Origin: Blastocatellia bacterium
GTDB taxonomy: Bacteria; Acidobacteriota; Blastocatellia; UBA7656; JADIYM01
DNA length: 64,000 bases
NCBI GenBank assembly: GCA_016705245.1
Contig: JADIYM010000005.1
Coordinates: 280,174-344,173 of the forward strand
Direction of reading: 5' to 3'
A model generated the notes under the pieces. The model saw only the letters and a program-made list of their open reading frames with translations, was not told where the DNA came from and made no database searches. This document shows positions 44,976 to 54,558 of the stretch, piece after piece (the first letter of the stretch is position 1; the number at the start of each line of letters is the position of its first letter). The position numbers and the translations under genes are program-made.

Positions 44976-46355
44976 ATGGCGATGAAAACAATGCTGCAAT
45001 TGGGGCTCGTCATTGCGCTTGCGTTGACGAGTGTTTCGGACGGTCGTGCTCAGGAGGCTCCTCTGAGCCTCGACGAGCGTGAAGCCGTCGTCCGACTTCA
45101 GAGTGGAAAGGCGAGTGTGCGTCGCGACGCGGCCGGGAAACTCGGAGAGCTCAAGAGCCGTGCGGCCGGTGCGGACCTCGTGCGAGTCGCGACAACCGAC
45201 CCCGATGCCACCGTTCGACGCGCCGCCATCGTGGCGCTCGGGCGGGTTGGCGATCGGACCCGAATTCCGGAGATGACGCCGGCGCTGGGTGATCCGAACA
45301 GTGACGTCAGGCGCGGCGCGATCGAAGGCCTCGTCAACCTCTACATCGGTCGGGACCCAGGGTTCTTCACCCGTGTGCGCTCAGGATTCTCGAAGGCAGT
45401 GCCCTTCTGGGACGAGCGAAACTCGACAACAGTCGAGCCGTACGATCCGGTCGATCCACAGGTCATCGCCGCCATCAGCGGACTTCTCAAGGTCGAAGCC
45501 GATGACGGAAATCGCGTCGCCGCCGTGCGGGCGCTTGGCGCCCTGCGAGCCGCATCCGAGATCGACGCGCTTGCGGACGCGATGGGTGCGCACGACCATC
45601 TGAAATCCGATGTGCTCGACGCGTACGTTCGAATCGGCGACACGTCCGCGGCCCGGTACGCCATTCCACTCTTCGAGAGTTCGAGCGACGACCTCGCGGC
45701 CCAGGCCATGCTCACAGCCGGTCGACTTCGTGCAGCCGACAGCGTCGAGCCGCTCCAGAAAATTTATTCGACGGGCGGACCGAAGAAGGGAGTGGTCGGG
45801 ACCGTGACCTCGGTCTTCAGCCCTGAGCGCAGGAAGGCCGCGATGCAGGCACTGGCGCTGATCGGAGATCCACGTTCCGAGTCGCTGTTTCTCTCGGATC
45901 TCTACGACAAGGACCCGGACATTCGACAGGCGTGCTACGACGGTCTTGCACGAATGGCGGACCCGAAGTTCCTCCCTCTCGTCACTCGAAACGGCCAGCT
46001 CGAAAAGAAAGAGGACGTTCGCCTCGCCCAGTCGTTCGCGCTCTACAAGATGGGCCAGCCGGGCCTGTTCGGAGTCCTTGCGACGGCGCTTCGAAATGGA
46101 TCGCAGCGTGAGCAGGCTTCCGGATACGTCCTCGAGGCAGACAACCAGACGCACCTGATGCCGTTCCTGCAGGCTCCCGACGGTGACGCGCAACTGGTCG
46201 TCATCGAGGCGCTCGGGAGGATCGGCGACAAGGATGCCGTCGAGGCGCTCCGTCCCCTCATCCGAGGATCGAAGCCGGACGTGGCGCTCGCGGCCGACCG
46301 CGCCGTCCGTCGCATCGAATGGCGCATTGCGAACGCACCGGCGCCGCAGCCCTGA
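44976..46355 (+). CDS. Exported HEAT-repeat protein
   Basis: About 459 residues starting MAMKTMLQLGLVIALALTSV (signal peptide, cleaved near GRAQ). The mature protein is almost all HEAT/PBS-type helical repeats: RLQSGKASVRRDAAGKLGEL, ATVRRAAIVALGRVGDRTRI, NRVAAVRALGALRAASEID, ERRKAAMQALALIGDPRSES and ALGRIGDKDAVEALRPLIRG. Probably a periplasmic scaffold or inhibitor; no enzyme domain is seen. It ends before a strong hairpin terminator at 46383. Confidence 0.85.
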   Translation: MAMKTMLQLGLVIALALTSVSDGRAQEAPLSLDEREAVVRLQSGKASVRRDAAGKLGELKSRAAGADLVRVATTDPDATVRRAAIVALGRVGDRTRIPEMTPALGDPNSDVRRGAIEGLVNLYIGRDPGFFTRVRSGFSKAVPFWDERNSTTVEPYDPVDPQVIAAISGLLKVEADDGNRVAAVRALGALRAASEIDALADAMGAHDHLKSDVLDAYVRIGDTSAARYAIPLFESSSDDLAAQAMLTAGRLRAADSVEPLQKIYSTGGPKKGVVGTVTSVFSPERRKAAMQALALIGDPRSESLFLSDLYDKDPDIRQACYDGLARMADPKFLPLVTRNGQLEKKEDVRLAQSFALYKMGQPGLFGVLATALRNGSQREQASGYVLEADNQTHLMPFLQAPDGDAQLVVIEALGRIGDKDAVEALRPLIRGSKPDVALAADRAVRRIEWRIANAPAPQP

Positions 46356-46382
46356 GCAGTGGACCTCGAATACGCTGAATGC

Positions 46383-46422
46383 GCGAAGACCGCAGCGAGC
46401 AGGATCTCGCCGCGGTCTTCGC
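46383..46422. terminator. Intrinsic hairpin after the HEAT gene
   Basis: GCGAAGACCGC (46383-46393) and GCGGTCTTCGC (46412-46422) make a perfect 11-bp stem, 28 bases past the HEAT stop codon. It lacks a clear T-tract on the plus strand but may terminate both flanking transcripts. Confidence 0.6.
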
Positions 46423-46464
46423 TGTTCCGGCCTCGAGCTGCCGGACTGGCGCGCCGTGGAGCCT

Positions 46465-46625
46465 TCAGTTTGCCTGCGCAGAGACCTTGACGTTCACGTG
46501 GTTGCCGCGACGGGCGAGCTCGAACGGAACCGACGTCAGGTAGTGATCGGTGTTGCCGCGCTTGCTGAGTGCGACGTAAGCGCCTTCGGGCACGTGGACC
46601 TTGTACGTGGCCGATGAGAAGGCGG
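46465..46625 (-). pseudogene. C-terminal fragment of an unidentified protein (minus strand)
   Basis: In this frame the sequence TYKVHVPEGAYVALSKRGNT, then DHYLTSVPFELARRGNHVNV and the end VKVSAQAN, has normal coding character and a proper stop. Upstream of about 46615, however, it abuts a LytTR domain reading the other way, so its 5' part is missing. I do not recognise the family. Either a real gene remnant or the edge of a misassembly. Confidence 0.4.
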
Positions 46626-46846
46626 CCTTCACCGTTCGCGACACGATCCGTGGTATCGAGGGACATCTCGATCCGGCGCGGTTCCGCCGAGTCCACCGGT
46701 CTGCCATCGTGAACGTAGAGAAGATTCACGAACTGCGTCCGCAGGCCCACGGTGACTACCGAATCGTGCTCGACGGCGGCGCCCAGCTCACGCTCAGCCG
46801 GAGCTACAGGTCGGCGCTTGGCGCGCTGCTGAACGCAACCGGCTGA
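46601..46846 (+). pseudogene. Truncated LytTR DNA-binding domain
   Basis: KAAFTVRDTIRGIEGHLDPA, then RFRRVHRSAIVNVEKIHELR and GDYRIVLDGGAQLTLSRSYR is the core of a LytTR domain, the DNA-binding output of LytR/AgrA-type response regulators. Only the last 80 or so residues are present. The receiver domain and the first strands of LytTR are missing, and an in-frame TAA lies at 46577. The normal start would be hundreds of bases upstream, which is instead occupied by a minus-strand fragment. So this is a broken remnant or misassembly junction, not an intact regulator. Confidence 0.55.
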
Positions 46847-47028
46847 CACCGAGTTTCCGGCGCTATCGGTGCGTGTCGCGGCACCGCGTTACAGAGCATC
46901 AGTACCGTGCGCGGTAGCGCACGGGTCAGACCTCCCGGCGAGGTTGTCGTGACGGAATGGGCGTCCGGCGGGGCGTCCTGCTTGGTAGTGCAAGGTGCCC
47001 CGTTTTTTGAGCCGCGAGCGGTAGCGAG

Positions 47029-47431
47029 CGTCCCACGGACGGTCGAACGGTTCAGATCTCTTCCGTCCCTCTGCAACGACGAGTCTGCGATTTCAGGCAC
47101 CGTCCGTGGGACGCTCGCTACCGCTCGCGGCTCAAGGAACGGGGACCGGCTGACCCGGCGGGGCGTCCACGGACGGTAGAACGGTTCAGATCACTTCCGT
47201 CCTCTGCAACGACGAGTCTGCGATTTCAGGCACCGTCCGTGGGACGCTCGCTACCGCTCGCGGCTCAAGGAACGGGGACCGGCTGACCCGGCGGGGCGTC
47301 CCACGGACGGTAGAACGGTTCAGATCACTTCCGTCCCTCTGCAACGACGAGTCTGCGATTTCAGGCACCGTCCGTGGGACGCTCGCTACCGCTCGCGGCT
47401 CAAGGAACGGGGACCGGCTGACCCGGCGGGG
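47029..47431. repeat. Three tandem copies of a 133-135 bp family E unit
   Basis: Units start at 47029, 47164 and 47297 (spacing 135, 133; last ends about 47431). Each unit itself contains an inverted pair: CCCACGGACGGT near its start and ACCGTCCGTGGGACG about 75 bases on, followed by CTCGCTACCGCTCGCGGCTC and GGCTGACCCGGCGGGGCGTC. Copies differ by a few single-base indels. The GCTCGCT...CGCTCGCGG segment also appears before the first unit in reverse orientation (GAGCGTCC...) and at 9.0-9.15 kb. Confidence 0.9.
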
Positions 47432-47455
47432 CGTCCAGTGACTCGGCAAAACACA

Positions 47456-47490
47456 GAGGTCCGCGGAAACCTGCAGTCTCCGCGGACCTC
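47456..47490 (-). terminator. Terminator of the TlpA-like gene
   Basis: GAGGTCCGCGG (47456-47466) and CCGCGGACCTC (47480-47490) form an 11-bp stem with a 13-base loop, 22 bases past the stop of the minus-strand thioredoxin gene. Confidence 0.7.
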
Positions 47491-47511
47491 TCGGGTGTTG
47501 TCGCGCCAGGA

Positions 47512-48720
47512 CTACTTCTTCGCCGCGAGCATCGAGGTCAACTGTGCCTCGAGGATCTGCTCGACACCGTTCTCGTAACCGACGTTGCGATATCGGATCG
47601 TCCCCGAGCCGTCGATCATGAAGACCGTCGGGAATCCCGGGATCTTGTAGGCCTCGGCGGCGACGCGGTCGTGGTCGAGAACGACGGGGAACGTGTACTT
47701 GTTGGCGGCCATGAAGTCGGTGACCAGCTTGACGCGCGCGGCCGGTTCACCGGGGCGTTCCCAGTTCATGCTGAGGAAGGCGACGCCCGGGTTGTCCTTG
47801 TACTTCACGTAGAGCTCCTGGAATTTCGGCAGCTCCTGACGACAGGGCGGGCACCACGTTCCCCAGAAATCCATGACCACGACCTTGCCGGCAAAGTCCG
47901 AAAGCTTGACGGACTTGCCGTTCAGATCCAAAAGCTGCCACGCGGGAGCCGCCTGCTCGAAACGGCGCGACTCGAAGATTACGAAATTGCGCGAGACCTC
48001 GCGCGCCTCGGCGAGGCGCACATCGAGGCCCTTCTCGGAACCGTTCTTCTTGGTCCAGAGTGCCTTGAGCGGCGCTTCGGCGGAATGGTCCTCGCCGAGG
48101 TAGACGGCAGCCGATCGGACGTAGGCGTCGATGGCTGCGTCGCTCTCACCCGACTTCTCGAGAGCCACCCCGAGGTGGTAGAGAATTTCCTGGCTACCCG
48201 GCGCGAGCGAATCCGCGGCCTTCAGGTTCTTCACCGCTGCCGGCACGTCGCCCTTCCGGGTAAGGGCCCACCCAAGCGAGTCCTGCACGGCGGCGCGCAT
48301 CTCGGCGTCGATGTCCGCCGGGAGCGCCGCGAGTGACTCGGACGCAAGCGCCGCGGCCTTTTCGAGCATCTCACCGCGATTCGCGAGCTCGGAGGCCACT
48401 TCGTTCTGGATCATGGCCTTGTCTAGGGCGTCCGTCGAGACCGCGGCCGCCTCGTCGTACGCCTTGACGACGTCCGTCGACGGTGCCTTCGCCGCTATCA
48501 GTCCGCGCATGATGCGGTGCTTAGCTTCCGGAATGAATCCACTGTCCGGATGTGCGGCCACGAAGGCGCGCAGCTCGGCGACCCGCTCGGCCGGGGCCTC
48601 GGTACGCACGGCCTTGAGGAACGCCTGACGCTCGTCAGCCGCAGGCGCCTGAGCCATCGAGGTCGGGGCCGCAATCGCCAGGCCGACGGCGAGCGCCAGC
48701 GTGAGTGCTATCTGCTTCAT
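47512..48720 (-). CDS. TlpA-like thioredoxin with N-terminal helical repeats
   Basis: A 402-residue exported protein starting ATG 48720 (MKQIALTLALAVGLAIAAPT, signal peptide ending MAQA). Residues about 30-250 are TPR-like helices (VQDSLGWALTRKGDVPAAVK, NLKAADSLAPGSQEILYHLG). The C-terminal domain (about 260-400) is a TlpA/ResA thioredoxin fold: VVVMDFWGTWCPPCRQELPK with the WCPPC active site near residue 287, and IPGFPTVFMIDGSGTIRYRN with the cis-Pro. Probably a periplasmic thiol-disulfide reductase for cytochrome c or other client proteins; the fused TPR segment may select clients. Confidence 0.88.
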   Translation of the reverse strand: MKQIALTLALAVGLAIAAPTSMAQAPAADERQAFLKAVRTEAPAERVAELRAFVAAHPDSGFIPEAKHRIMRGLIAAKAPSTDVVKAYDEAAAVSTDALDKAMIQNEVASELANRGEMLEKAAALASESLAALPADIDAEMRAAVQDSLGWALTRKGDVPAAVKNLKAADSLAPGSQEILYHLGVALEKSGESDAAIDAYVRSAAVYLGEDHSAEAPLKALWTKKNGSEKGLDVRLAEAREVSRNFVIFESRRFEQAAPAWQLLDLNGKSVKLSDFAGKVVVMDFWGTWCPPCRQELPKFQELYVKYKDNPGVAFLSMNWERPGEPAARVKLVTDFMAANKYTFPVVLDHDRVAAEAYKIPGFPTVFMIDGSGTIRYRNVGYENGVEQILEAQLTSMLAAKK

Positions 48721-48912
48721 TGAATTGGAGACCTCCGGGAAAGAATGACACGCAGCCCACGGCTCCGTGACGGTATGTACATACGCGCGACGAGGCTTTC
48801 GGTTGCCCAAATTCTAGTTCCGGTCCCGCGGCGCACCGAACGTGCAACGCGCGACCGCGTGCTATAGTCTCACGCTTTCGTTGATGGATGAGCCACGTTC
48901 GGGGGAGAGCCG

Positions 48913-49697
48913 TTGAAGGAGCGCACCACGAAGCCGGTCCTCTCGATCGTCATACCGGCATACAACGAGGCGCAGCGAATCGAACCGTCGCTCGAACGGA
49001 TTCGGTCGTACCTCGCGAGCCGAGGCGAAACGATCGAGGTCCTCGTGGTGGACGACGGATCGAACGACGGGACGGCCACGGTGGTCGAACGCGAGGTTTC
49101 CCGATTTGCAGACGTCGGTCTCACGCTTCGTGTCCTTGGCGACGGCAGGAATCATGGAAAGGAGCTGCGGTCCGCGTCGGCATGCTCGCGTCGAAGGGCG
49201 ACATCGTCCTGTTTTCGGACGCCGATCTCTCTGCGCCGATCGAGGAGCTGCCGAAGCTCGTCGACCCGATTCGCGCGGGCGAGGTCGACATCGCCATCGG
49301 ATCGCGCGCGCTCGATCGATCACTTGTCGGAGTACACCAGTCGGCGGCGCGCGAGGTGGCAGGACGGCTTTTCAACCTGCTGATGCGAGGTCTGACCGGG
49401 ATGCCGTTTCGCGACACGCAGTGCGGGTTCAAGGCGTTCCGGGCCGAAGCCTCGCGCGACGTCTTCGGCCGGGTGCTCATCGAGCGATTCGGGTTCGACG
49501 TCGAGGCCCTCTTCGTCGCGCGGAAGCTCGGATATTCGGTCCGCGAGGTTCCGGTTGTGTGGAACAACGTCGAGGGCTCGACCGTCGGACTGATGAGCGG
49601 CCTCAACGGCTATGCGGACGTCCTGCGCGTGCGGTTCAACGACCTCCGGGGCCGGTATGGGAAGCGACGCGCGGCACGGGCGGTGAACACAGATTGA
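48913..49697 (+). CDS. Family-2 glycosyltransferase, polyprenyl-phosphate sugar transferase type (one apparent frameshift)
   Basis: Start TTG 48913 (MKERTTKPVLSIVIPAYNEA), with GGGGGA upstream and TATAGT at 48863. GT2 motifs: PVLSIVIPAYNEAQRIEPSL, VLVVDDGSNDGTATVVEREV, and SDADLSAPIEELPKL (metal DxD), then TQCGFKAFRAEASRDVFGRV (the DTQCGFK acceptor motif of DPM1-like enzymes). After RNHGKE near 49160 the frame shifts; KGAAVRVGMLASKGDIVLFS follows in the next frame. One missing G restores NHGKGAAVRVGML. Restored length is about 261 aa. Makes an undecaprenyl- or dolichyl-phosphate-linked sugar, by homology. Confidence 0.83.
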
Positions 49698-49734
49698 GTC
49701 CGGCACCCGAGCAGGACATGGATCGGAGGCATCG

Positions 49735-50511
49735 ATGGGAATGAAGAACCATTTGCGACTTCACGTCAACATCGACCACGTCGCGACGGTGCGTCAGGCT
49801 CGACGAGCGTACGAACCGAGTCTTGGCGCCGCTGCATCACTGTGCGAGGTCGCCGGCGCGGACGGAATCACGGTGCATCTTCGTTCCGATCGACGCCACA
49901 TTCAGGATGACGACGTCAGGCTGCTTCGCGGTCTCGTGACGACACATCTGAATGTGGAGATGGCGGCTACGGACGAGATGGTCGACATCGCGATCGCGTT
50001 GCGTCCCGACACCGTCACGCTGGTCCCGGAGTCGCCCGACGAGATCACGACCGAGGGCGGCCTCGATGTGGTCACCCATCGTGCGAGGACGGAGGCCGCC
50101 GTCCGGCGGCTCGTCGACGACGGGCTCGACGTCAGCATCTTCATCGAACCGGACGCCGATCAGATCGACGCGTCAGCGGCGATCGGTGCGCACCAGATCG
50201 AGCTGTGCACGGCTCGATACGCGGTCCTCACGGAGGCGCCGAGAGGCGTTGCCGTACACCACGCGACCCGATTGACGGAAATTGCCGCTGAGACCGCGCG
50301 CCACTCCGACGCGTCTCGACGCGCAGCGGCGGCGGGGCTCCGTGTCGCTGCCGGTCACGGCCTGACCTACCTCAATGTCGCCCCCATCGCTGCGATTGGG
50401 GAAATGGAGGAACTCAACATCGGCCACAACATCATTGCCCGCGCGATCCTCGTCGGACTCGACTCCGCGCTTCGCGAAATGCGATCCGCGATCGAACGGA
50501 GTCGGTCCTGA
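49735..50511 (+). CDS. pdxJ: Pyridoxine 5'-phosphate synthase
   Basis: A 258-residue PdxJ TIM barrel. LRLHVNIDHVATVRQARR, EVAGADGITVHLRSDRRHIQ, LNVEMAATDEMVDIA, VTLVPESPDEITTEGGLDV and NIGHNIIARAILVGLD match the family along its length. It joins 1-deoxyxylulose-5-phosphate to 3-amino-2-oxopropyl phosphate, the last ring-forming step of DXP-dependent B6 synthesis. SD GGAGGC, start ATG 49735. It overlaps no neighbour but is closely followed (14 bp) by truA, so likely one transcript. Confidence 0.96.
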   Translation: MGMKNHLRLHVNIDHVATVRQARRAYEPSLGAAASLCEVAGADGITVHLRSDRRHIQDDDVRLLRGLVTTHLNVEMAATDEMVDIAIALRPDTVTLVPESPDEITTEGGLDVVTHRARTEAAVRRLVDDGLDVSIFIEPDADQIDASAAIGAHQIELCTARYAVLTEAPRGVAVHHATRLTEIAAETARHSDASRRAAAAGLRVAAGHGLTYLNVAPIAAIGEMEELNIGHNIIARAILVGLDSALREMRSAIERSRS

Positions 50512-50525
50512 GCCGCCAGCGTCCC

Positions 50526-51335
50526 GTGTCCGCGCCGCCGCGGGTGCCGAGGCCGGCGGCGCATTGCTGGAAGCTCGTCGTCGAGTACGACGGCACCCGC
50601 TACGGTGGCTGGCAAGAGCAGCGCAATGCCACGACCGTGCAGGGTGTCCTGCGCTCCGCAGCCGAGAAGGTGTTCGAGGAGCGTGTCGAGATTGGCGCCG
50701 CGGGACGCACGGATGCCGGTGTGCACGCGCTCGGCCAGGTTGCGCACCTGCGAACTACGCGGCCGATGGCGGCCAAGGCGCTGTTCTACGGCCTCAACGA
50801 CGCACTGCCGCCGGATGTAAACCTGCTGCGAATCGACCCAGCTGCCGTGTCGTTTCACGCCCGCCACCAGGCGCTCGAGCGCTCGTACCTCTACCAGATC
50901 TCGACGCGTCGGACCGCTTTCGGGAAGCGTTTCGTGTGGTGGGTGAAAGACTCGCTGGACGAGTCGGCGATGGCGACGGCTGCATCGCTCTTCGAGGGAC
51001 GTCATGACTTCGAGAGTTTCTGCGACCGGGACGATCCGAAGGACTCCACGCTCGTCCACGTGCGCGAATCGCGGATCGTCGGAGCCGGTGACCTTCTGCT
51101 CTACCGGGTCGCGGCGTCGCACTTTCTCTGGAAGATGGTCCGCCGAATGGTTGGGACCCTCGTGGCCGTGGGCCGGGGACAGCTCACGCCGGCAGAGGTT
51201 TCGACGCTGCTGCGCACTCCATCGCGCGTCCCGGCGCCACTGACGGCGCCGCCATCGGGACTCTTCCTCGAACAGGTTAGGTACATCGCCGACGAGCCGC
51301 AGCGCGAGCTCGTGCCGGCCTTTCCCGTAGAGTGA
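50526..51335 (+). CDS. truA: tRNA pseudouridine(38-40) synthase
   Basis: A 269-residue TruA. KLVVEYDGTRYGGWQEQRNA, the catalytic-Asp motif AAGRTDAGVHALGQVAHLRT, SFHARHQALERSYLYQI and FLWKMVRRMVGTLVAVGRGQ are all present. It isomerises U38-U40 in the anticodon arm of tRNAs. It starts at GTG 50526 and lies 14 bp after pdxJ, then a hydrolase gene follows at 19 bp; the three are likely co-transcribed. Confidence 0.96.
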   Translation: MSAPPRVPRPAAHCWKLVVEYDGTRYGGWQEQRNATTVQGVLRSAAEKVFEERVEIGAAGRTDAGVHALGQVAHLRTTRPMAAKALFYGLNDALPPDVNLLRIDPAAVSFHARHQALERSYLYQISTRRTAFGKRFVWWVKDSLDESAMATAASLFEGRHDFESFCDRDDPKDSTLVHVRESRIVGAGDLLLYRVAASHFLWKMVRRMVGTLVAVGRGQLTPAEVSTLLRTPSRVPAPLTAPPSGLFLEQVRYIADEPQRELVPAFPVE

Positions 51336-51354
51336 CGCCATCGGAATTCCCGGG

Positions 51355-52191
51355 ATGATCAGAAAGACCTTCACGAAACTCGTCTACGGACTCAAGACGA
51401 AGCTACACGAATCGGGCAAGCGGCACGATGTGATCGCATTCGACCATCGAGTCGACTTGCAGCGAGGCGGCGAGGGCGCGCCGCTGCTCTACCTGCACAG
51501 CCTCATCGGCGAGACAAGGTGGCTGCCCTTCCATCAGAAGCTGGCCAGGACCTTCGACGTCATCGCCCCGGCGCACCCGGGCCTTGGCGGAACGGAATCC
51601 GCGGGCATCGACTCGATCGAAGACGTCGCTTTTCATTATCTCGATCTGCTCGACGCGCTCGAACTGAGAAACGTCAACCTGGTTGGCGTGAGTTTTGGCG
51701 GCTGGATTGCCGCGGAGCTTGCGGTCCGCGCGCCAGAGCGTTTTGGACGGCTCGTGCTCGTCGATGCTTTCGGGCTCGAAGTCGCCGACGCTCCGGCGGC
51801 GGATGTGGGCGCAATCCGGAATGACGTTCGGGCGCTGAGGAGCCGGATCTTTGCCGAGCCGGACGGGCCGATGGCGGAGATCGCGCTGCCTTTCAAGGCC
51901 GGGTCGGACCGGGCCGAAGCCGCCTCGCGAACGGTCGAGTCCGCGACGCAACTCTCGCCGTTGCTCGGGACCGCGAAGCTCGAGCGGAGGCTTCGGCGGA
52001 TCGTCTGTCCGACGCTGGTGATGTGGGGAGATCGGGACCGCGTTGTGCCGCTCGCTCACGCAGAGGTGTGGCGCGACCGGATCGAAGGCGCGAAGCTCGT
52101 GGTGCTTGACGGATGCGGGCATCTCCCGCCGTTCGAGGCGGAGGATCGCTTCGTGGACGCCGTGACGGAGTTCTGCGCGAGCCCAGCGTGA
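51355..52191 (+). CDS. Alpha/beta-hydrolase
   Basis: A 278-residue alpha/beta-hydrolase. The oxyanion/N-terminal strand is LLYLHSLIGETRWLPFHQKL; the nucleophile elbow is LVGVSFGGWIAAELAVRAPE (GxSxG, Ser in VSFGG); the acid is in MWGDRDRVVP and the His in DGCGHLPPFEAED. The lid between strands 6 and 7 is helical. The substrate is not determined; this subgroup includes esterases and epoxide/haloalkane-type hydrolases. Its TGA (52189-52191) lies inside the left arm of the following repeat. Confidence 0.85.
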   Translation: MIRKTFTKLVYGLKTKLHESGKRHDVIAFDHRVDLQRGGEGAPLLYLHSLIGETRWLPFHQKLARTFDVIAPAHPGLGGTESAGIDSIEDVAFHYLDLLDALELRNVNLVGVSFGGWIAAELAVRAPERFGRLVLVDAFGLEVADAPAADVGAIRNDVRALRSRIFAEPDGPMAEIALPFKAGSDRAEAASRTVESATQLSPLLGTAKLERRLRRIVCPTLVMWGDRDRVVPLAHAEVWRDRIEGAKLVVLDGCGHLPPFEAEDRFVDAVTEFCASPA

Positions 52192-52284
52192 TCTCCGTGA
52201 TCTCTGCGCCTCTGCGCTCTCTGTATGCGAAGCTCGGAAGAAGGCTTCGCATACAGAGAGCACAGAGGCGCAGCGATCACGGAG
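52188..52284. repeat. Family C hairpin (CTCTGCG-type) between convergent genes
   Basis: Left arm 52188-52232 (GTGATCTCCGTGATCTCTGC... CTGTATGCGAAG) and right arm 52243-52284 (CTTCGCATACAGAGAGCACA... CACGGAGT) are near-perfect complements around a 10-base loop. It includes the hydrolase stop codon and ends 4 bp before the SDR stop. Confidence 0.9.
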
Positions 52285-52287
52285 TCA

Positions 52288-53060
52288 TCACCCGGATCTC
52301 CGGCTCGTCACGAGCGCCGATGCCTGGTTGGTCGGCGTGATGATGATCTCGTTGATCTGCACGTGCGGCGGCCGCGACGCGCAGTAGACCACGGCGTCAG
52401 CGACGTCGTTCCCGGTCAGGACCTCGATGCCTTCATAGACGCGCTTAGCACGCTCGACGTCTCCCTCGAAACGCACGACGCTGAACTCGGTCTCCACGAG
52501 TCCCGGATCCACCGTGCTCACACGGATCGGAGTGTCGACGAGGTCCATGCGCAGTCCTTTCGTGATCGCATCGACGGCGAACTTCGTCGCGCAGTAGACG
52601 TTGCCGCCCGGGTACAGCTCGTGGCCGGCGATCGACCCGATGTTGATCACGTGCCCGCGGCCCCGCTCGACCATGCCCGGCACGAAGGCCCGCGTCACGT
52701 GAAGCAGGCCCTTCACGTTCGTGTCGATCATCCGGTCCCAGTGCTCGATGACGCCTTCGTGGAGCTTGCCGAGGCCGAGGCCGAGACCTGCGTTGTTCAC
52801 GAGCACGTCGACCGCAGCCCACTCAGCCGGAAGGGCCGCCAAAGCGGCGTCAACCGCGGAGGCATCGCGAACGTCGAGCTCGATTACGTGCGCCTCGGTG
52901 TCCAGGCCATCCGCAAGCGAATCGGCAAGTGACTGAAGTCGCTCGACCCGCCTGGCTGCGAGCAGGAGGCGAGCGCCCTCAACGGCAAATGCCCGAGCGC
53001 AGGCTTCGCCGATGCCCGAGCTCGCGCCGGTGATCATCACGGTTCGGTTTCGAAGACTCG

Positions 53061-53064
<4 letters not shown>
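52288..53064 (-). CDS. Short-chain dehydrogenase/reductase (YdfG-like)
   Basis: A 258-residue classical SDR: MTSLRNRTVMITGASSGIGE (TGxxxGIG cofactor loop), LLLAARRVERLQSLADSL (Arg after the second strand, favouring NADP(H)), LDVRDASAVD, VLVNNAGLGLGLG and the active site INIGSIAGHELYPG ... YCATKFAV (Ser-x13-Tyr-x3-Lys). VDPGLVETEFSVVRF and the C-terminus are like YdfG 3-hydroxy-acid dehydrogenases. Its ATG overlaps the peptidase stop by ATGA, so it is the second gene of that operon. Substrate unknown. Confidence 0.9.
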
Positions 53065-54473
<1,409 letters not shown>

Positions 54474-54558
54474 GTGGAGTCCTCCAGATCGGTGACTGAA
54501 AGCCCCGACCTTACCATGACCGAGATCACCGGTTCGATGAGGACCCGGCTGAGTTCGT

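Larger units (their letters stand above)
46847..47511. other. 665-bp non-coding region with tandem repeats
   Basis: This space holds a left-hand remnant (46960-47028, with GAGCCGCGAGCGGTAGCGAG), three 133-135 bp tandem units (47029-47431) and a terminator (47456-47490). Several short open frames across it are repeat translations and are not credible genes. Confidence 0.85.

Noticed and set aside
46960..47431. CRISPR array
   Set aside because: There are only three large (133-135 bp) units with no short conserved repeats separated by unique spacers, and no cas genes.
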